A stretch of 64,000 nt of DNA. It comes from CAKMZU01 sp965248335. GTDB lineage: Bacteria; Pseudomonadota; Gammaproteobacteria; Pseudomonadales; DT-91. Every line of letters begins with the position of its first letter. Position 1 is the first letter of the stretch. The stretch lies in assembly GCA_965248335.1 (NCBI GenBank), contig CBDFIY010000003.1, positions 2,356,001 through 2,420,000 on the forward strand, in the 5' to 3' direction. Shown piece after piece: positions 16,869 to 27,900 of the stretch. A model generated the notes under the pieces. It was given only the letters and a program-made list of their open reading frames with translations, searched no databases and had not been told where the DNA came from. The position numbers were made by a program, and so were the translations under genes.

Positions 16869-17642
16869 TTAATAAAAACTCACTCGGTACGACCCCGATT
16901 TTGGATGAATATCCGTTACTGCTTGCGCAAAAAAAACATCTCTAATTAGCTTTGGGTCTAATATGGAAGAAGGCTGACCCTGAGCCACCAATACCCCGTC
17001 ACTCATCACTGCCACTTCATCACAAAACTGGGCCGCCAAATTCAAGTCATGTAAGCTACAAATAACAGTGACATCAAGGTCAGATAAATACCTCAACAGC
17101 CTTATTTGATGGGCAATATCCAAGTGGTTCGTTGGCTCATCGAGCATAATAATTTTTGCCTTTTGAATTAAAGCGCGTGCAATCATCGCACGCTGTTTTT
17201 CTCCACCAGAAAGTGTCACAAAGTTGCGATTCAGTAAGTTTTCTAATTCAAGTGTATGAATAATAGTTTGCTCGTGATCGGTAAAAATATGGCTATCACG
17301 CTCCAAAAATCGTTGTGAGGCCAATCGACCTAACCGCAATATTTCTGACACCCTTAATGAAATATCAGCATCATTTTCCTGTAACACCACCGCAACTGAC
17401 CGTGCAAACTCTGCACGCTTAATATCAGCGTATACCCGACCATCCAGAAAAATACTGCCTGAAGTTGGCTGAATTCCGCGATACAAACAACGCAGCAAAC
17501 TGGTCTTACCGCTTCCGTTAGGCCCCAATATGCCGAAACAGCTATTTCTAGCAATTTTAAGGCTGATTTTTTGTAAAATAGGCGTAGATTTCTTTAACCA
17601 CGTTACATTATCAACCCGCAAGCAAACTTGCGGTTCATGCAT
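16869..17642 (-). CDS. btuD: Vitamin B12-type ABC transporter ATPase
   Basis: A 257-residue ABC ATPase of the FecE/FhuC/BtuD group. Walker A is GPNGSGKTSLLR (about 39-50), the signature is LSGGEKQRAMIARAL, Walker B is IIMLDEPTNHLD and the H-loop is CSLHDLNLA. AAGGA-type ribosome site (AAGGA) precedes the ATG at 17642. It is first in the operon and lies directly downstream of the cobalamin riboswitch. ATP hydrolysis would drive corrinoid import through the permease encoded at 14871. Confidence 0.88.
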   Translation of the reverse strand: MHEPQVCLRVDNVTWLKKSTPILQKISLKIARNSCFGILGPNGSGKTSLLRCLYRGIQPTSGSIFLDGRVYADIKRAEFARSVAVVLQENDADISLRVSEILRLGRLASQRFLERDSHIFTDHEQTIIHTLELENLLNRNFVTLSGGEKQRAMIARALIQKAKIIMLDEPTNHLDIAHQIRLLRYLSDLDVTVICSLHDLNLAAQFCDEVAVMSDGVLVAQGQPSSILDPKLIRDVFFAQAVTDIHPKSGSYRVSFY

Positions 17643-17804
17643 TCTTTTTCCTTATTAAAAAAATTTGTGATAACTAACATGCATTCCATGACGTTAAAAT
17701 ATCGGGAACTAAATTAAGGAGGGAACTCATAAAGCGGCAGAAATAACTGTTTATGGGCAGTATATTTCTTGCGGCTCCATGAAGCCCTCCGCTTCATATT
17801 ATAT
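17643..17804 (-). promoter_or_regulatory. Riboswitch expression platform with short leader ORF
   Basis: Between the aptamer and btuD the RNA can form GGCTTC-AT-GGAGCC (17773-17786) and a longer bulged stem GCCGCAAGAAATA/...GAAATAACTG (17734-17775). A ribosome-site-like GGAGG precedes an ATG at 17780 opening a 9-codon ORF (MEPQEIYCP). A later CCCTCC could pair with that GGAGGG. No T-run was seen, so translational control or Rho-dependent control is more likely than intrinsic termination. The pairings are my reading, not a computed fold. Confidence 0.5.
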
Positions 17805-17920
17805 GGGGATTTAAGGCTGGTATCGGGCTTACAAATGAATGATCACCGTTGCGGGGGCAGCGTAGGAATAAGTACACTGTTGAATGTACGAAACACCTAC
17901 TTCCCATTTAACCTATCCGA
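17805..17920 (-). ncRNA. Cobalamin (B12) riboswitch aptamer
   Basis: On the minus strand the conserved blocks occur in order: TAAATGGGAAGTAGGTG, a variable hairpin (GTACATTC...GTGTAC), TTCCTACGCTGCCCCCGCAA (the B12-box core), CGGTGATC, and AAGCCCGATACCAGCC. The outer GGAT/ATCC can close the P1 stem. These match the class I cobalamin element. It lies about 160 nt upstream of the btuD start and should repress the ABC operon when adenosylcobalamin is abundant. Confidence 0.93.
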
Positions 17921-18294
17921 GTAAATCGCGTGTATTTACTTAATAGACACCTTCAAATCGGCGTGAAAAATACCATAGGAATTTTTGAATATCAAAATAA
18001 ACTAAGAATTCATGCGATTTATTCTTCATATCGAGCAAAGCATGAGCAACTGTTTAAGGCTATCCAGAAGGCTACCTAAAACGTCTCATTACAGTCTAAT
18101 ACACCATTCAAAAGGTTTTTCTGTAATGGATTCCCGCCTTCGCGAGAATGGCAATGGCAATGGCAATGACAATAAATAGGCGCTACCTTCGTCACTCCCG
18201 CGAAAGTGGAAATCCAATGATTAAATGGCTAAAAAAACATAAAACCAAACCCGACAATCGGATAGAGGTGATGTAATAGGTTATTGCGGGCCTG
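17921..18294. other. Intergenic stretch with REP-like repeat
   Basis: No convincing gene. 17921-18127 shows nothing recognised beyond the probable btu promoter region. 18128-18215 is the REP-like pair. A short ORF starting at 18217 (MIKWLKKHKTKPDNRIEVM) stops at TAA-TAG just before the small ORF at 18295 and may be its broken 5' part. Confidence 0.5.
18128..18215. repeat. REP/BIME-like inverted pair
   Basis: Two roughly 23-bp arms in opposite orientation, GGATTCCCGCCTTCGCGAGA... and ...CCCGCGAAAGTGGAAATCC, flank a (ATGGCA)n-like spacer. The arms resemble the widespread gammaproteobacterial cCCGCgaaAGCGGGAATCC-type extragenic palindromes. Confidence 0.7.
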
Positions 18295-18528
18295 TTGATT
18301 TGCGTAGCATCCAGTGAAAATAGTCTATTTTTGAAGTACGCCAAAAAGGTTGGATATAACGGCTTTATACCTAAATATCTAGGCAGTACCTCACAGGAAT
18401 ATGACTTTACCCGGCTTAACATTCAGGCTGAGAATGATCATTATCATGCAAAAAACCTCGCAGGTAAGCTGGGTAAATTAGGCTATGATAAAATCGTAGA
18501 TCAAGTGATTTATACCGATCACCCTTGA
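18295..18528 (+). pseudogene. Small ORF, possible gene remnant
   Basis: A 77-codon ORF from a TTG, with tandem stops (TAA TAG) a few codons upstream. Reading from the TAG, the peptide starts VIAGLLICVASSENSLFLKY, which looks like a signal peptide, followed by GYNGFIPKYLG and LAGKLGKLGYDKIVDQVI. The last codons and stop lie in the shortened palindromic element at 18511, so the original 3' end appears to have been replaced. I do not recognise it. It may be a broken small exported protein or non-coding. Confidence 0.35.
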
Positions 18529-18550
18529 AGATGCAAGGGCGTTGGGTATA
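18511..18550. repeat. Dispersed palindromic element, 40-bp deletion derivative (copy D)
   Basis: TATACCGATCACCCTTGAAG followed by ATGCAAGGGCGTTGGGTATA: the first 35 bases are the right end of the element in reverse orientation, followed directly by the GGGTATA outer end. The interior is missing. 18551-18732 shows nothing else recognised. Confidence 0.8.
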
Positions 18551-18732
18551 AATGATGACAAAGAACCTTCTGAAGCATTACACCGGCACACCCACACGAA
18601 CTAAACCAAGATGTTAGACTCTCAATACCCACAGAACCCCACCTAAAAACATCTCGCTGTAGATCAGCTTGAAGCCAGGCGTCTGCTCGTTTTTCGCGCC
18701 GCAAAATACCCTTTATTAAACCCTACCTACCC

Positions 18733-19755
18733 TTAACTGTCTTTTGGTTTTTGCATGATCGAATACCAATTCAGCGAGATCAAACCTTGCTCTTCCGCCT
18801 TGATATAAGATTCACAATTAGCATGCATACGCTGGATCAATAAAAATATCTTTCTTGGAAGAAGCCGAATAGTTGAGAGAAAAGCGAATGCAACTTCGTA
18901 TTTATCATAAAGCGCAACTTCCTTTTTAATATTTTCAACCGCCGGTTGTCCTGTTGACTCTAACACATTGAATCCTGCGTTTTTGAACGCATCCTCCCAG
19001 AATTTATAGTGCCAAAAACCACCAAAAGCCGTTAATTCTCTTGTATGTTGAATTAACAATCTGTGGGACTGATTATCACGATCATAAGCATCAAGGGCTG
19101 CAACATCATTAAAGCCAAAAACACCGCCTGGCTTTAACACGCGATGTATCTCAGACATCGTGAAATCAACATCAGATATGTAGGTCATAGGTTGAATGGC
19201 GTAGAGCGCATCAAAGGTATTATCCTCAAAAGGAAATCGGGTATTAAAATCACTGACTTGAAAGTTATTTTTATCCAGTGCTGGATTTAACCAAGCCTTT
19301 TCGATTTGTGATGCATCAATATTGGTGCCGTACAGGGTGGCTCCTGTGATTTCCGCCATACTCGTCGCAATTGCCCCGCAGCCGCAGCCAATCTCTAATA
19401 CCTTCGCTCCAGGGCCGACATTGAGATCTTTGGCCATTTTTTCTTCCAGCAATATCTGATTTTCCATCACAGATTTTTTCGCATTAAGCACTGGTGGCAT
19501 GTACATTTTCTCGACAGAGCCAAGCGTACAAAGTAAATGAATGATTCGGTAGTACTGCTCAAGCTCCTCACTACTACCCTGCCTGTAACCCTGCATAGGA
19601 ATACCTTTTTCGTAATCCGACTGGGTACTTTCCGGCGAATCGATAAACAGAGCATCATAGGTCTCCATAAATGCCTTGTATTCTTCATCACTTATTTTTA
19701 ATAACCCACGTAAAGCACCGAGCTTATCTTTTAGTGTTGTCATTTTTTGCGCCAT
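18733..19755 (-). CDS. Class I SAM methyltransferase resembling Erg6/sterol methyltransferases
   Basis: A 340-residue methyltransferase. SAM motif I is KVLEIGCGCGAIATSMAEIT (about 123-142). It is followed by GATLYGTNIDASQIEKAW, FPFEDNTFDALYAIQPMTYI and EIHRVLKPGGVFGFND, in the same order and wording as Erg6-type sterol C24-methyltransferases (GLNNNAYQI, PFxDNTFDAVYAIEAT, EIYRVLKPGG). The N-terminal 80 residues and a C-terminal 130-residue region are not typical Erg6, and no sterol-synthesis gene is nearby. The lipid or polyprenoid acceptor is therefore unknown. Single-gene unit. Confidence 0.82.
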   Translation of the reverse strand: MAQKMTTLKDKLGALRGLLKISDEEYKAFMETYDALFIDSPESTQSDYEKGIPMQGYRQGSSEELEQYYRIIHLLCTLGSVEKMYMPPVLNAKKSVMENQILLEEKMAKDLNVGPGAKVLEIGCGCGAIATSMAEITGATLYGTNIDASQIEKAWLNPALDKNNFQVSDFNTRFPFEDNTFDALYAIQPMTYISDVDFTMSEIHRVLKPGGVFGFNDVAALDAYDRDNQSHRLLIQHTRELTAFGGFWHYKFWEDAFKNAGFNVLESTGQPAVENIKKEVALYDKYEVAFAFLSTIRLLPRKIFLLIQRMHANCESYIKAEEQGLISLNWYSIMQKPKDS

Positions 19756-19987
19756 GATATTTCCTTGTTGTCATGCATAAAGCAATAAAAAAAACAGTAG
19801 GTTACTTTTATAGTTCTTATCCAGCGTGCGTCAGAAAAATAAACCGTCATTTGGGGTATAGTGCACAAACCCACGAAAAGTTTTTCCCAGCATAGCTTTT
19901 ACGAGGGTCTCAGGGAACAATCCCCCTAAGCTTAGATAAAACTAAACAAGCTTATTTGAGTCCTTTTATAAACTTGTTATATGCAGG

Positions 19988-20263
19988 CTATCTGTAGAAT
20001 TCGACATGAAACTTAACGGAACCCAACGGCTTTATGTGATGCTTTATCGTTGGCTCTACTACGCCATATTTTTCTGCATTTAATTGGACAACCTCTATTT
20101 CAGGTTCCTGAATAATGTATTCTAAAAAGCCTGATTCGATGACGATTTTACCCCATACGCCTTCTTTTGTACGGTGATCGTTAAGTAACCCTTTAGGGAT
20201 ACTATCCTCAGAAAACGCCGGTGTTCTTTTGTAGGCGATTACATTTGACGGAAGTTCTTTCAT
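19988..20263 (-). CDS. DUF1971 (TehB-N-like) small cupin-like protein
   Basis: A 91-residue protein: LPSNVIAYKRTPAFSEDSIP, then DHRTKEGVWGKIVIESG, YIIQEPEI and a final GSVKFHVEFYR. This order matches the DUF1971 domain found alone or fused to the N-terminus of TehB tellurite-resistance methyltransferases. The fold is a small beta-barrel and the function is unproven. It lies just upstream of the SAM methyltransferase gene (gap of 232 bp), an arrangement reminiscent of TehB but probably separately transcribed. Confidence 0.75.
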   Translation of the reverse strand: MKELPSNVIAYKRTPAFSEDSIPKGLLNDHRTKEGVWGKIVIESGFLEYIIQEPEIEVVQLNAEKYGVVEPTIKHHIKPLGSVKFHVEFYR

Positions 20264-20475
20264 CTGATTGATGCCTTGTAACGTTTAATTCTGTTGATAC
20301 TCATCGCACTCTGGCTTTTCTTTTGGTAGGGTTTCCCCATATATTAATGTGACGCCTTCAGGTGCCTAACGACCTTAATGAAGAATCATCAAATACCCAA
20401 ACTTATATCACCTTATGCCAACAAAGCAATGAGCTTTCATACATACAACAAGAAGATTATTTCGATTAACTCATT

Positions 20476-21534
20476 TCAATATTGATCATCGCTTTTGATG
20501 TAAAAGGTTGCAGTGCCTTCTTTGGTGTCAATCTCAGGGAGAGGGTTGTTTCTTTCAAAAATGGCTGTACCGATATAATCATCTTGCACCACCCAATCCT
20601 CCACCTGCTCGATAATACTTTGTGCGAGTTTAGATAAAGCCTCGCCAACTGCACCGAATACTTTTACGGCATTGGCAATTTTTTTCAGGGTAGTAAAGTG
20701 CGAGGTATCAGAATCATCTTCAATAATCACTGCAACCGCTTTCGTCGCATCCTTAGGCCATGAAAAGAATGGCTGATCTTTCACATTACGATTAAGTCCT
20801 TTTTTTATTGCCCAAGGTAAAAACACCGTATGTTCTTGTAAAAATTTGTCCCCTTTGTAAAAGTGAAGTGCAACGACAATCTCTGCATTGCCAAACCATT
20901 CGCCCGTTTCATTCAGTTTTAACCCTGTAAGCTGCACTTTTTCATGGGACAATGTCTCAGACTTATCTTTAGAACTCGCTTTATACTTAAAAACGAGTTT
21001 AATTTTGGTTGTGTTCTTTAAGCCATCAACCTCACTCTGACTATAATCGTAAAAATTGCAGCTCGCCCCATCACATAACACACCTTTATAGATTTTCTCG
21101 CCTGTGGTTAAGCTTTTAGTGGGGTAGTAAAGGAGAGTACTCGCATATTTAGCGGCTCGCTCAACAAGTTGCAAAACCATCACGGGCTTGGTGTGTACTT
21201 TTACATCATGATAAACTAAAGCCACATGCTGCATAATAATCGCCGCATGATCAATAGCCTTTTTCTGCGTCTCGTTAATTGTTTTAGCGCTTAAAAACTG
21301 TGCCAGATAAGTTGCATAGATACCGTCTTTAACCTGTGGGTTATTGCCTTTCGTGGCTAAAACATTGATTAATTCATTGTGATCTACTGAGCTAATAAGC
21401 GTTTCAAAAAAACTATCCCTTGCCTTTTGGTACGCCTCTACATTGATCTGCTGCGATTCACTCTCAATAGAAGAGTACGTTATTGATGCACAAACCATGA
21501 AAATACAAACAGCACAAATACTTACCACTCTCAT
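20476..21534 (-). CDS. Secreted protein of unknown function
   Basis: A 352-residue protein with a signal peptide (MRVVSICAVCIFMVCASITY, cut near residue 21). The first third is helical (ARDSFFETLISSVDHNELI...). The middle has a beta-rich domain with a Cys pair in GVLCDGASCNFYDY and strands such as IKLVFKYKASSK and NAEIVVALHFYKGDKFL. The end holds IEDDSDTSHFT, a helical stretch and YIGTAIFERNN. I do not recognise a family. The pattern suggests an exported or surface protein; it lies between the DUF1971 gene and the giant-protein genes without obvious operon linkage. Confidence 0.72.
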   Translation of the reverse strand: MRVVSICAVCIFMVCASITYSSIESESQQINVEAYQKARDSFFETLISSVDHNELINVLATKGNNPQVKDGIYATYLAQFLSAKTINETQKKAIDHAAIIMQHVALVYHDVKVHTKPVMVLQLVERAAKYASTLLYYPTKSLTTGEKIYKGVLCDGASCNFYDYSQSEVDGLKNTTKIKLVFKYKASSKDKSETLSHEKVQLTGLKLNETGEWFGNAEIVVALHFYKGDKFLQEHTVFLPWAIKKGLNRNVKDQPFFSWPKDATKAVAVIIEDDSDTSHFTTLKKIANAVKVFGAVGEALSKLAQSIIEQVEDWVVQDDYIGTAIFERNNPLPEIDTKEGTATFYIKSDDQY

Positions 21535-21620
21535 AGAACTACCCTCAAGATATTATATTAAAGGATAGTTAGATCATATTTATCGATGAATGTTTTAAAT
21601 AAATTTATTTTTTTTATGTA

Positions 21621-21748
21621 TATACCCATCGGAATTGGAGATGCAAGAAGGCGGCAAGCGAGCGAATCCCCATGAGCTTACAGTCAGTAAGTGATTGGGG
21701 TAAGCGAGCGCGGCCAACGCCATTGCATCTTCAAAGGTGATCGGTATA
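21621..21748. repeat. Dispersed palindromic element, copy E
   Basis: Full-length, well-conserved copy (TATACCCATCGGAATTGGAG ... GTGATCGGTATA). It lies in the 367-bp gap between the giant gene's stop codon (21902) and the secreted protein's start (21534). Nothing else was recognised in that gap. Confidence 0.88.
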
Positions 21749-21901
21749 TGCAGAGGGTGTAGTCGTTTTCATTATTGAACACTCATGCGGTATACCGGAT
21801 CGCAAGCCACTTACAGAAACACCTCTAACACGCTGACATATATGGATATGATCATTATATCAACGATTAAGAAGCTATCAGATAAAGGCCTAATGCATGA
21901 T

Positions 21902-24900
21902 TTATCCAATCACCTGATAAACCACGAAGCCCTCTGTTTGCTGATCGTCCAAAGAAAGATATGAGGTCAAAGCAAATCCGCCTTCTACTGAATCATCAAC
22001 GACCCAGAAAGCCTGCTCGGCGCTGCTGGAACCCCCTACTTGATCGACAAACCCTGCTTCTATCAATTCATCGCCTGTAGGTAATACCAGTTGCTTGCCG
22101 CCAAAGTTAATCGTGGCGTCTTCATTTACGTAAGCGGCGAGTTCCTCGAGTGAAAATTTGTCTTTATCACTGATCTCATTATCTTGATTTCTATCGTGAA
22201 CATAGTAGGTGTTATTGCCAGAAAATGATGGCTCGAGTAAGGACATTTCATTTCCATCTTCATTCAGCATCAGTTTATACGGCAAGCCTGACAAGCCATC
22301 CAACATTTTAAAGCTTTTCACATAACCTGTGATTGTTTCTGAGCTTAATTCGCCGTCAGAAACGTTAATATCATACGATAAGGCTATTTCACTGTTATCA
22401 TGTGCTAATGATATCTCTCCACCCGTTAACTGCTCTTGTTTAAAGCTATAACTGCCATCGCCATGATCAGTCGCACCTAGCAAAGACGCATGCTGTATAT
22501 TACTTAGCGTGAAAACAATATCATTATTATCTATCTCTACATCCGTTGCACTCATCTGCTCGGACGTTAGTATTTTTGTTTCTCCTTGCTCCCAATCAAA
22601 TACACTGCTTGATGCGCCTGCTAGAGCCCAACTTAGGATAGCTGCCGCAAGCACATCTTCGTTATCAGATGAATCAAATTCCTGTGTTGCACTCGATACA
22701 TTCCTAAAAACACCCTCATCCCCCGTGAAGAGTATATAACCACTGCCTAACTGCCTTAAAACGATTGTCGGAGCATTATTTAATGTATCTCTGGCAATAA
22801 CAACGTCATTCACTAGAAGATCGCTTTCAGAAAAACCGCTGTAATTACCTGTAGCGAAAACAGATTTACCGCGTAAATCCATACCGAGCCCTATATCGCC
22901 ATTAACGAGGGGGTGGTCAACATCTTGAATCTGCCATTCTGAACTGACATTTCTGGTAGGCCCCGCCGGTAATCCAAAATAGCTAGAAACAGGGTCTGCT
23001 CCATTATGGTCATTGGTTGTCAGCAAATAGCTGCCTGCCTGAACATAACTCTCTAAAAGTTGAAGCTCAGCAGTAGAGAATGCCGAGTCACCAGTAGCTC
23101 CTCCAAAATACAAATTACCTTGATCAAGATAATCTTGTGTAACCGTTGTGGTCGTTGATTCAACACTAAGATCTAAATCGCCAAAAACACTACCCTCTCC
23201 AAAATTATTTACGTTATTAAGCTTCGCATTTAAATGCGTAAACGAACTACCTCCAATGGTGTAATTGCTTGTTTTCCCGCCCAAAACACTTACTTGGATA
23301 TTACTATTAGAGCCAATATATACAACCGATTGCTCTTGAGCCGGTGCCAACAGAATAGGTCTATCGTTTACAGGGTTGACATCAACATAAGCACTGTTTG
23401 ATGTGAGATTAACAATCGCTGATGACACCGACACATTGCTGATCAAAGGGCCGGATGAATCATTTTGGCTCGCCACTTCTTGTAAAACCAACGTAGATGT
23501 CGACGCACTTGTTGCTGGCAAAATGATTTCAATGTTTTGCCAAGCGCCTGTTGGATCTATTGTCTGGATAGTCGTGCCATCCCATATCACCTCGATATGA
23601 TCGGTCTCAGTGCGCCCTTTTACACCGAGTCTTACAATCGTATCCTGGCCTCTGGTTTCAACGGAGTAACTCAAGCTATCCTGCAGCCCAGCATGATCTA
23701 ATTCTAAAATTGGCGATCCATCGGGTGATGTTCCTAACCCACCGCCACTCGTACTTACTTCATAGCCTACTGATGTCCAGCCTTCCTCAAGCCCGTTGCT
23801 AAAATCTAAACTGGTAACTTCTTTATATTCCTGAACTTGATAATTCAGTCGTACATTTTCTCCATAAAAATGTGTGCTCGGTATATAGGTAAATGTTTCG
23901 TCACCGTTATTGGCAACAGAACCCTGCCCAGCATTATGGGTTGAAACATTGACCACCCTTAAAAAATCGCCTTCGGGGTCTGTTGCACCGGATAAAAGCT
24001 GCTGCTGCGTGATATCTCTCTGTGTATCCTCGTTTATATTGCCTAAATCAATAGATTTAGGATATGCAGGAAAATTATGCGCGACTGTGAGTGTGACATG
24101 ACTGGTTTGTGAACCGCCGGTTTCTTTTTCTGATGTATAGGTAAAGCTGGCATCGCGGCTATCGTTTATATTCAAATCATCAAAATCATCTAACGGCTTG
24201 AAGTAGAAGTTATTGAGCGCTGTATCATTCATGACACTCGACATGTCTTCAGCGATGAGTGATTGATCATAGATGCGTACATCTTTTAGCTCACCTTCAA
24301 ATCGCCTGTCTTCATTCTCATCTTTGAAAGCACCGATTTGAAACACCGTTGTATCGTCATCTGGGTAAGCGATAGCACCGGCTTGAGCCGTATTGTTTGC
24401 AACTTCGGCACCATCGACAAAGAGTTTCATCTCGCTGCCATCATAGGTGCCTGAGACATGATACCAGCGACCTTGTTCTATCGTGAGAGTTGAAGGCGCA
24501 GATAGATAGATAAGATCATTGGTTGACTCTGAGGACAGCGCAAAATAAAACTTGTCGCCATTATGGCCCAACAACCATCCTTGTTCATAACTCCCATTAT
24601 CCTGTATCAATCCAACAAGCCCCACATTGGCACCTGAATTAGCATCCACTTTCACCCAACTAGAGACAGTGATTGCCTCAGAAGGCAGCATATCTTTAGC
24701 TGAGGCGCCTTCGGCTATGACGATCATACCCGTGCCATCAAATTGCGCGCTGCCTTCAGAAACAACAACCCCGCCATCAATGATTGCTATATTGCCTTCT
24801 TTATCACTTGCATCAGAATCCAATGCGAAACTATGTACCTCATCGATCAACCGCACTTCACCGTAGACAGGCTGAGTTATTGAAATGTCGCTAATACCTT

Positions 24901-27900
24901 CTGGATCATAAATAAATTTATTTTCGGTCAGTTCATGCAAAGGGTAGGCATGCATCACAACGTTGCTGCTGATGTAGTGATCGACCGAGACTTGATAATT
25001 CTCAACATCAACAGCAATACCATCACTGACTTGTACGCTAACGGTGTAGGTTTGATAGTCTTCATAATTAAGCAATGACATATCCGCCGAGCGGATAACC
25101 CCCGTGCCGGCATCAATCGTAAAGCGTCCTTCTGCATCATCAAGGAGCGTGTACGTGAGGGTATCGCCATCCACATCAACAGCTGAAAGATCGGCAATCA
25201 CCGTACCTGCGGCGGCGTTTTCAATCACATGAAAGTGAGGGTAATCAACATCTCGCCCTCTTTCGCTACCGACAATGCCTAAGGATGCAAGCCCGCTGTT
25301 AATGGATACATCTCTGATCGCGTAACCACTTTGCATATCGGTTGTTGCCAAAAGGTTATCAAAGCCTTGCGTTTCAAAGTAGGTACTTTTCTGCACGCCA
25401 GTAAGCCCCGACCACACACCGATATCAACAAATTTTGCAGCGAGTGCTTTTACATTGAGTGTACCGTCATCGTTATCGGTGACGGCGATTTTTACCGATT
25501 TTTGGAAAGCGCCATCTGTTTTACTTACCCAAATCGAATCACCCATGACATAGTCATTTGCAAAGTAGTAAGTATCCGCTGTTTTATCGACAATACCGCC
25601 ACCGCCCCACATAAAATCAAGCCGATCTAACACAGGTTCAGTAATTTCTGGGGCGTCGTTTTCACCGACAACATGAAAAGTGATTTGATTCGCGCTGTCA
25701 CTGCTTACCGTACCGTCACTCACCTTAAAGCTGAAACTATCATAAGTGGCACCATTGCCATTTTCGGCAGGCGTAAAGACCAGTTCATCCAGATCCAGTT
25801 GATCGATAGCTTGCCCTGCCGTCACCGCATGACCGTTTAAGGTTAAACTGCCTTGTGTCGGCAAAGAGACGATGATGATCGATGCAATATCAGCGGTTTC
25901 AACATCACTAAAGCCAAAATCACTAGCATTAAAATGGTAGCTGCCCTCCTCCTCAAGCATAACGGTTGCATTATTACCCACAGGCACGTCATTCACCGGT
26001 GTTACATCAAAGGTGATGTGGTTAGTTAAAAGGCTATTGACCAAACCATCGCTTACTTTAAATGAGAGGCTATCATAGCTATCACCATTGCCATGTGCAG
26101 CTGGTGAAAAAGCCAAGTTAGGAATATCGGCGGCAGCAATAGATTGCCCGACCACCGCCGCATTACCGTTAAGAGTAAGGCTGCCATTCACCGGCAACAC
26201 CTCAATGCTCACAGCCGTAAATGCATCCGCATCCGTATCACTATAACCAAAATCTGCGAGAGTAAAGCTATGAATGCCATCTTCCGCGAGTGTCACGCTG
26301 TTGTTTGTAGCTGTTGGCGCATCGTTCACAGGCACGATATCAAAAGTCATTTGATACACAGAGGCGCTATTGACTGCACCATCATCCACCTTAAAGCTAA
26401 AACTATCGTAACTCGCACCACTCGCATTGGCTGCAGGTGTAAAAACCAAGTTACCTACATCAAAAAGGTCAATCGTTTGCCCGGCAGAAACAGCCGCACC
26501 ACTTAGTTTCAAACTACCGCTGAGTGGTAATGCTTCAATGACGAGAGAATCCATCGTATCCGCATCAATGTCATGATAACCAAAATCTGCGCCTGTAAAC
26601 GTATGGCTGCCATCTTCAAAAAACGTGATTGTGTTATCTTCAGCTGTGGGTGTATCGTTTACGGCTGTCACATCAAAGGTGATTTGATTCGCTAGCGTGC
26701 TGTTAACGGTGCCATCACTCACTTTAAAGCGGAAGCTGCTGTAATTATCGCCATGCCCATTGGCGAGAGGAGAGAAGACGAGCTGAGGTATTGCCGCTGA
26801 GCCTATTGACTGTCCTGCGGTTACTGCCACACCGTTCAGTAGCAAACTGCCCCTAGCGGGTAATGACTCAACAACAAGCGCATGCATAGGATCTGCATCT
26901 GTGTCGCTATAACCAAAATCAGCAGCCACAAATGTATAGTTGCCGTCTTCATTCAAACTAATTGACTTATTTGCGGCAGTAGGCGGCGCATTTACCGTCA
27001 TCACATCAAAGGTCATCTTATGAGCGCTAGCACTGACATCATTACCGTCGCTGACCTTAAACTGGAAATTGTCATAGTTCATGCCGGTATCACTGCCATC
27101 AGGCCGAAAGACAAGACTACTCAATGCGAGTGTATCGATGGATTGACCCACCGTCACAGCAACACCGCTGAAGGTTAAATGGCCATTGGCAGGTAACGAC
27201 TCAATCACGATGGCAGATAACGTATCGCCATCGATATCAGTAAAACCAAAATCAGCCACTGAAAATGCATGGCTATCGCCTTCGTTAATCGCAAACGTTT
27301 TATCAATACTGACCGGCAAGTCATTCACAGGCGTCACATCAAAAGTAATTTGATTCGCCAATTCACTGTTAACGAACCCATCATTCACTTTAAAGCGGAA
27401 ACTGTCATACGCATCACCGTTTGCATTCGCAAGAGGCGCATAAACCAATTGGCCGACATCAGCCGCAGCAATAGATTGCCCTGCAGAAACGGCACTCCCG
27501 TTGAATAACAAGCTACCAGTGATGGGCACTGATTCAATAATCAGTGTGGCGATAGGGTCAAGGTCTTTATCGTCGTACCCAAGGTCAGTAAGCTCAAACG
27601 TGTAGCTGGCATCTTCATCAAGGGTAATCGTTTTATTCATGGCTGTTGGCGCATCATTCACCGAAACGACATCAATACCCAGCTGATAAGCCATCGAACT
27701 GTTTTCAGTACCATCATTAACACGGAAGGTGATGTTGGCATAATCAGTACCCGATTCGTTAGCCACTGTTGTAAACACCAAATTACCGAAAGCTAATAAG
27801 TCAATCGATTGCCCTGCCGTTACTGTAGTACCATTTAGCGTTAAACTGCCACTGCCTGTGATTTGATCGATCACCACACTAGACAGCGTATCGCCATCGA

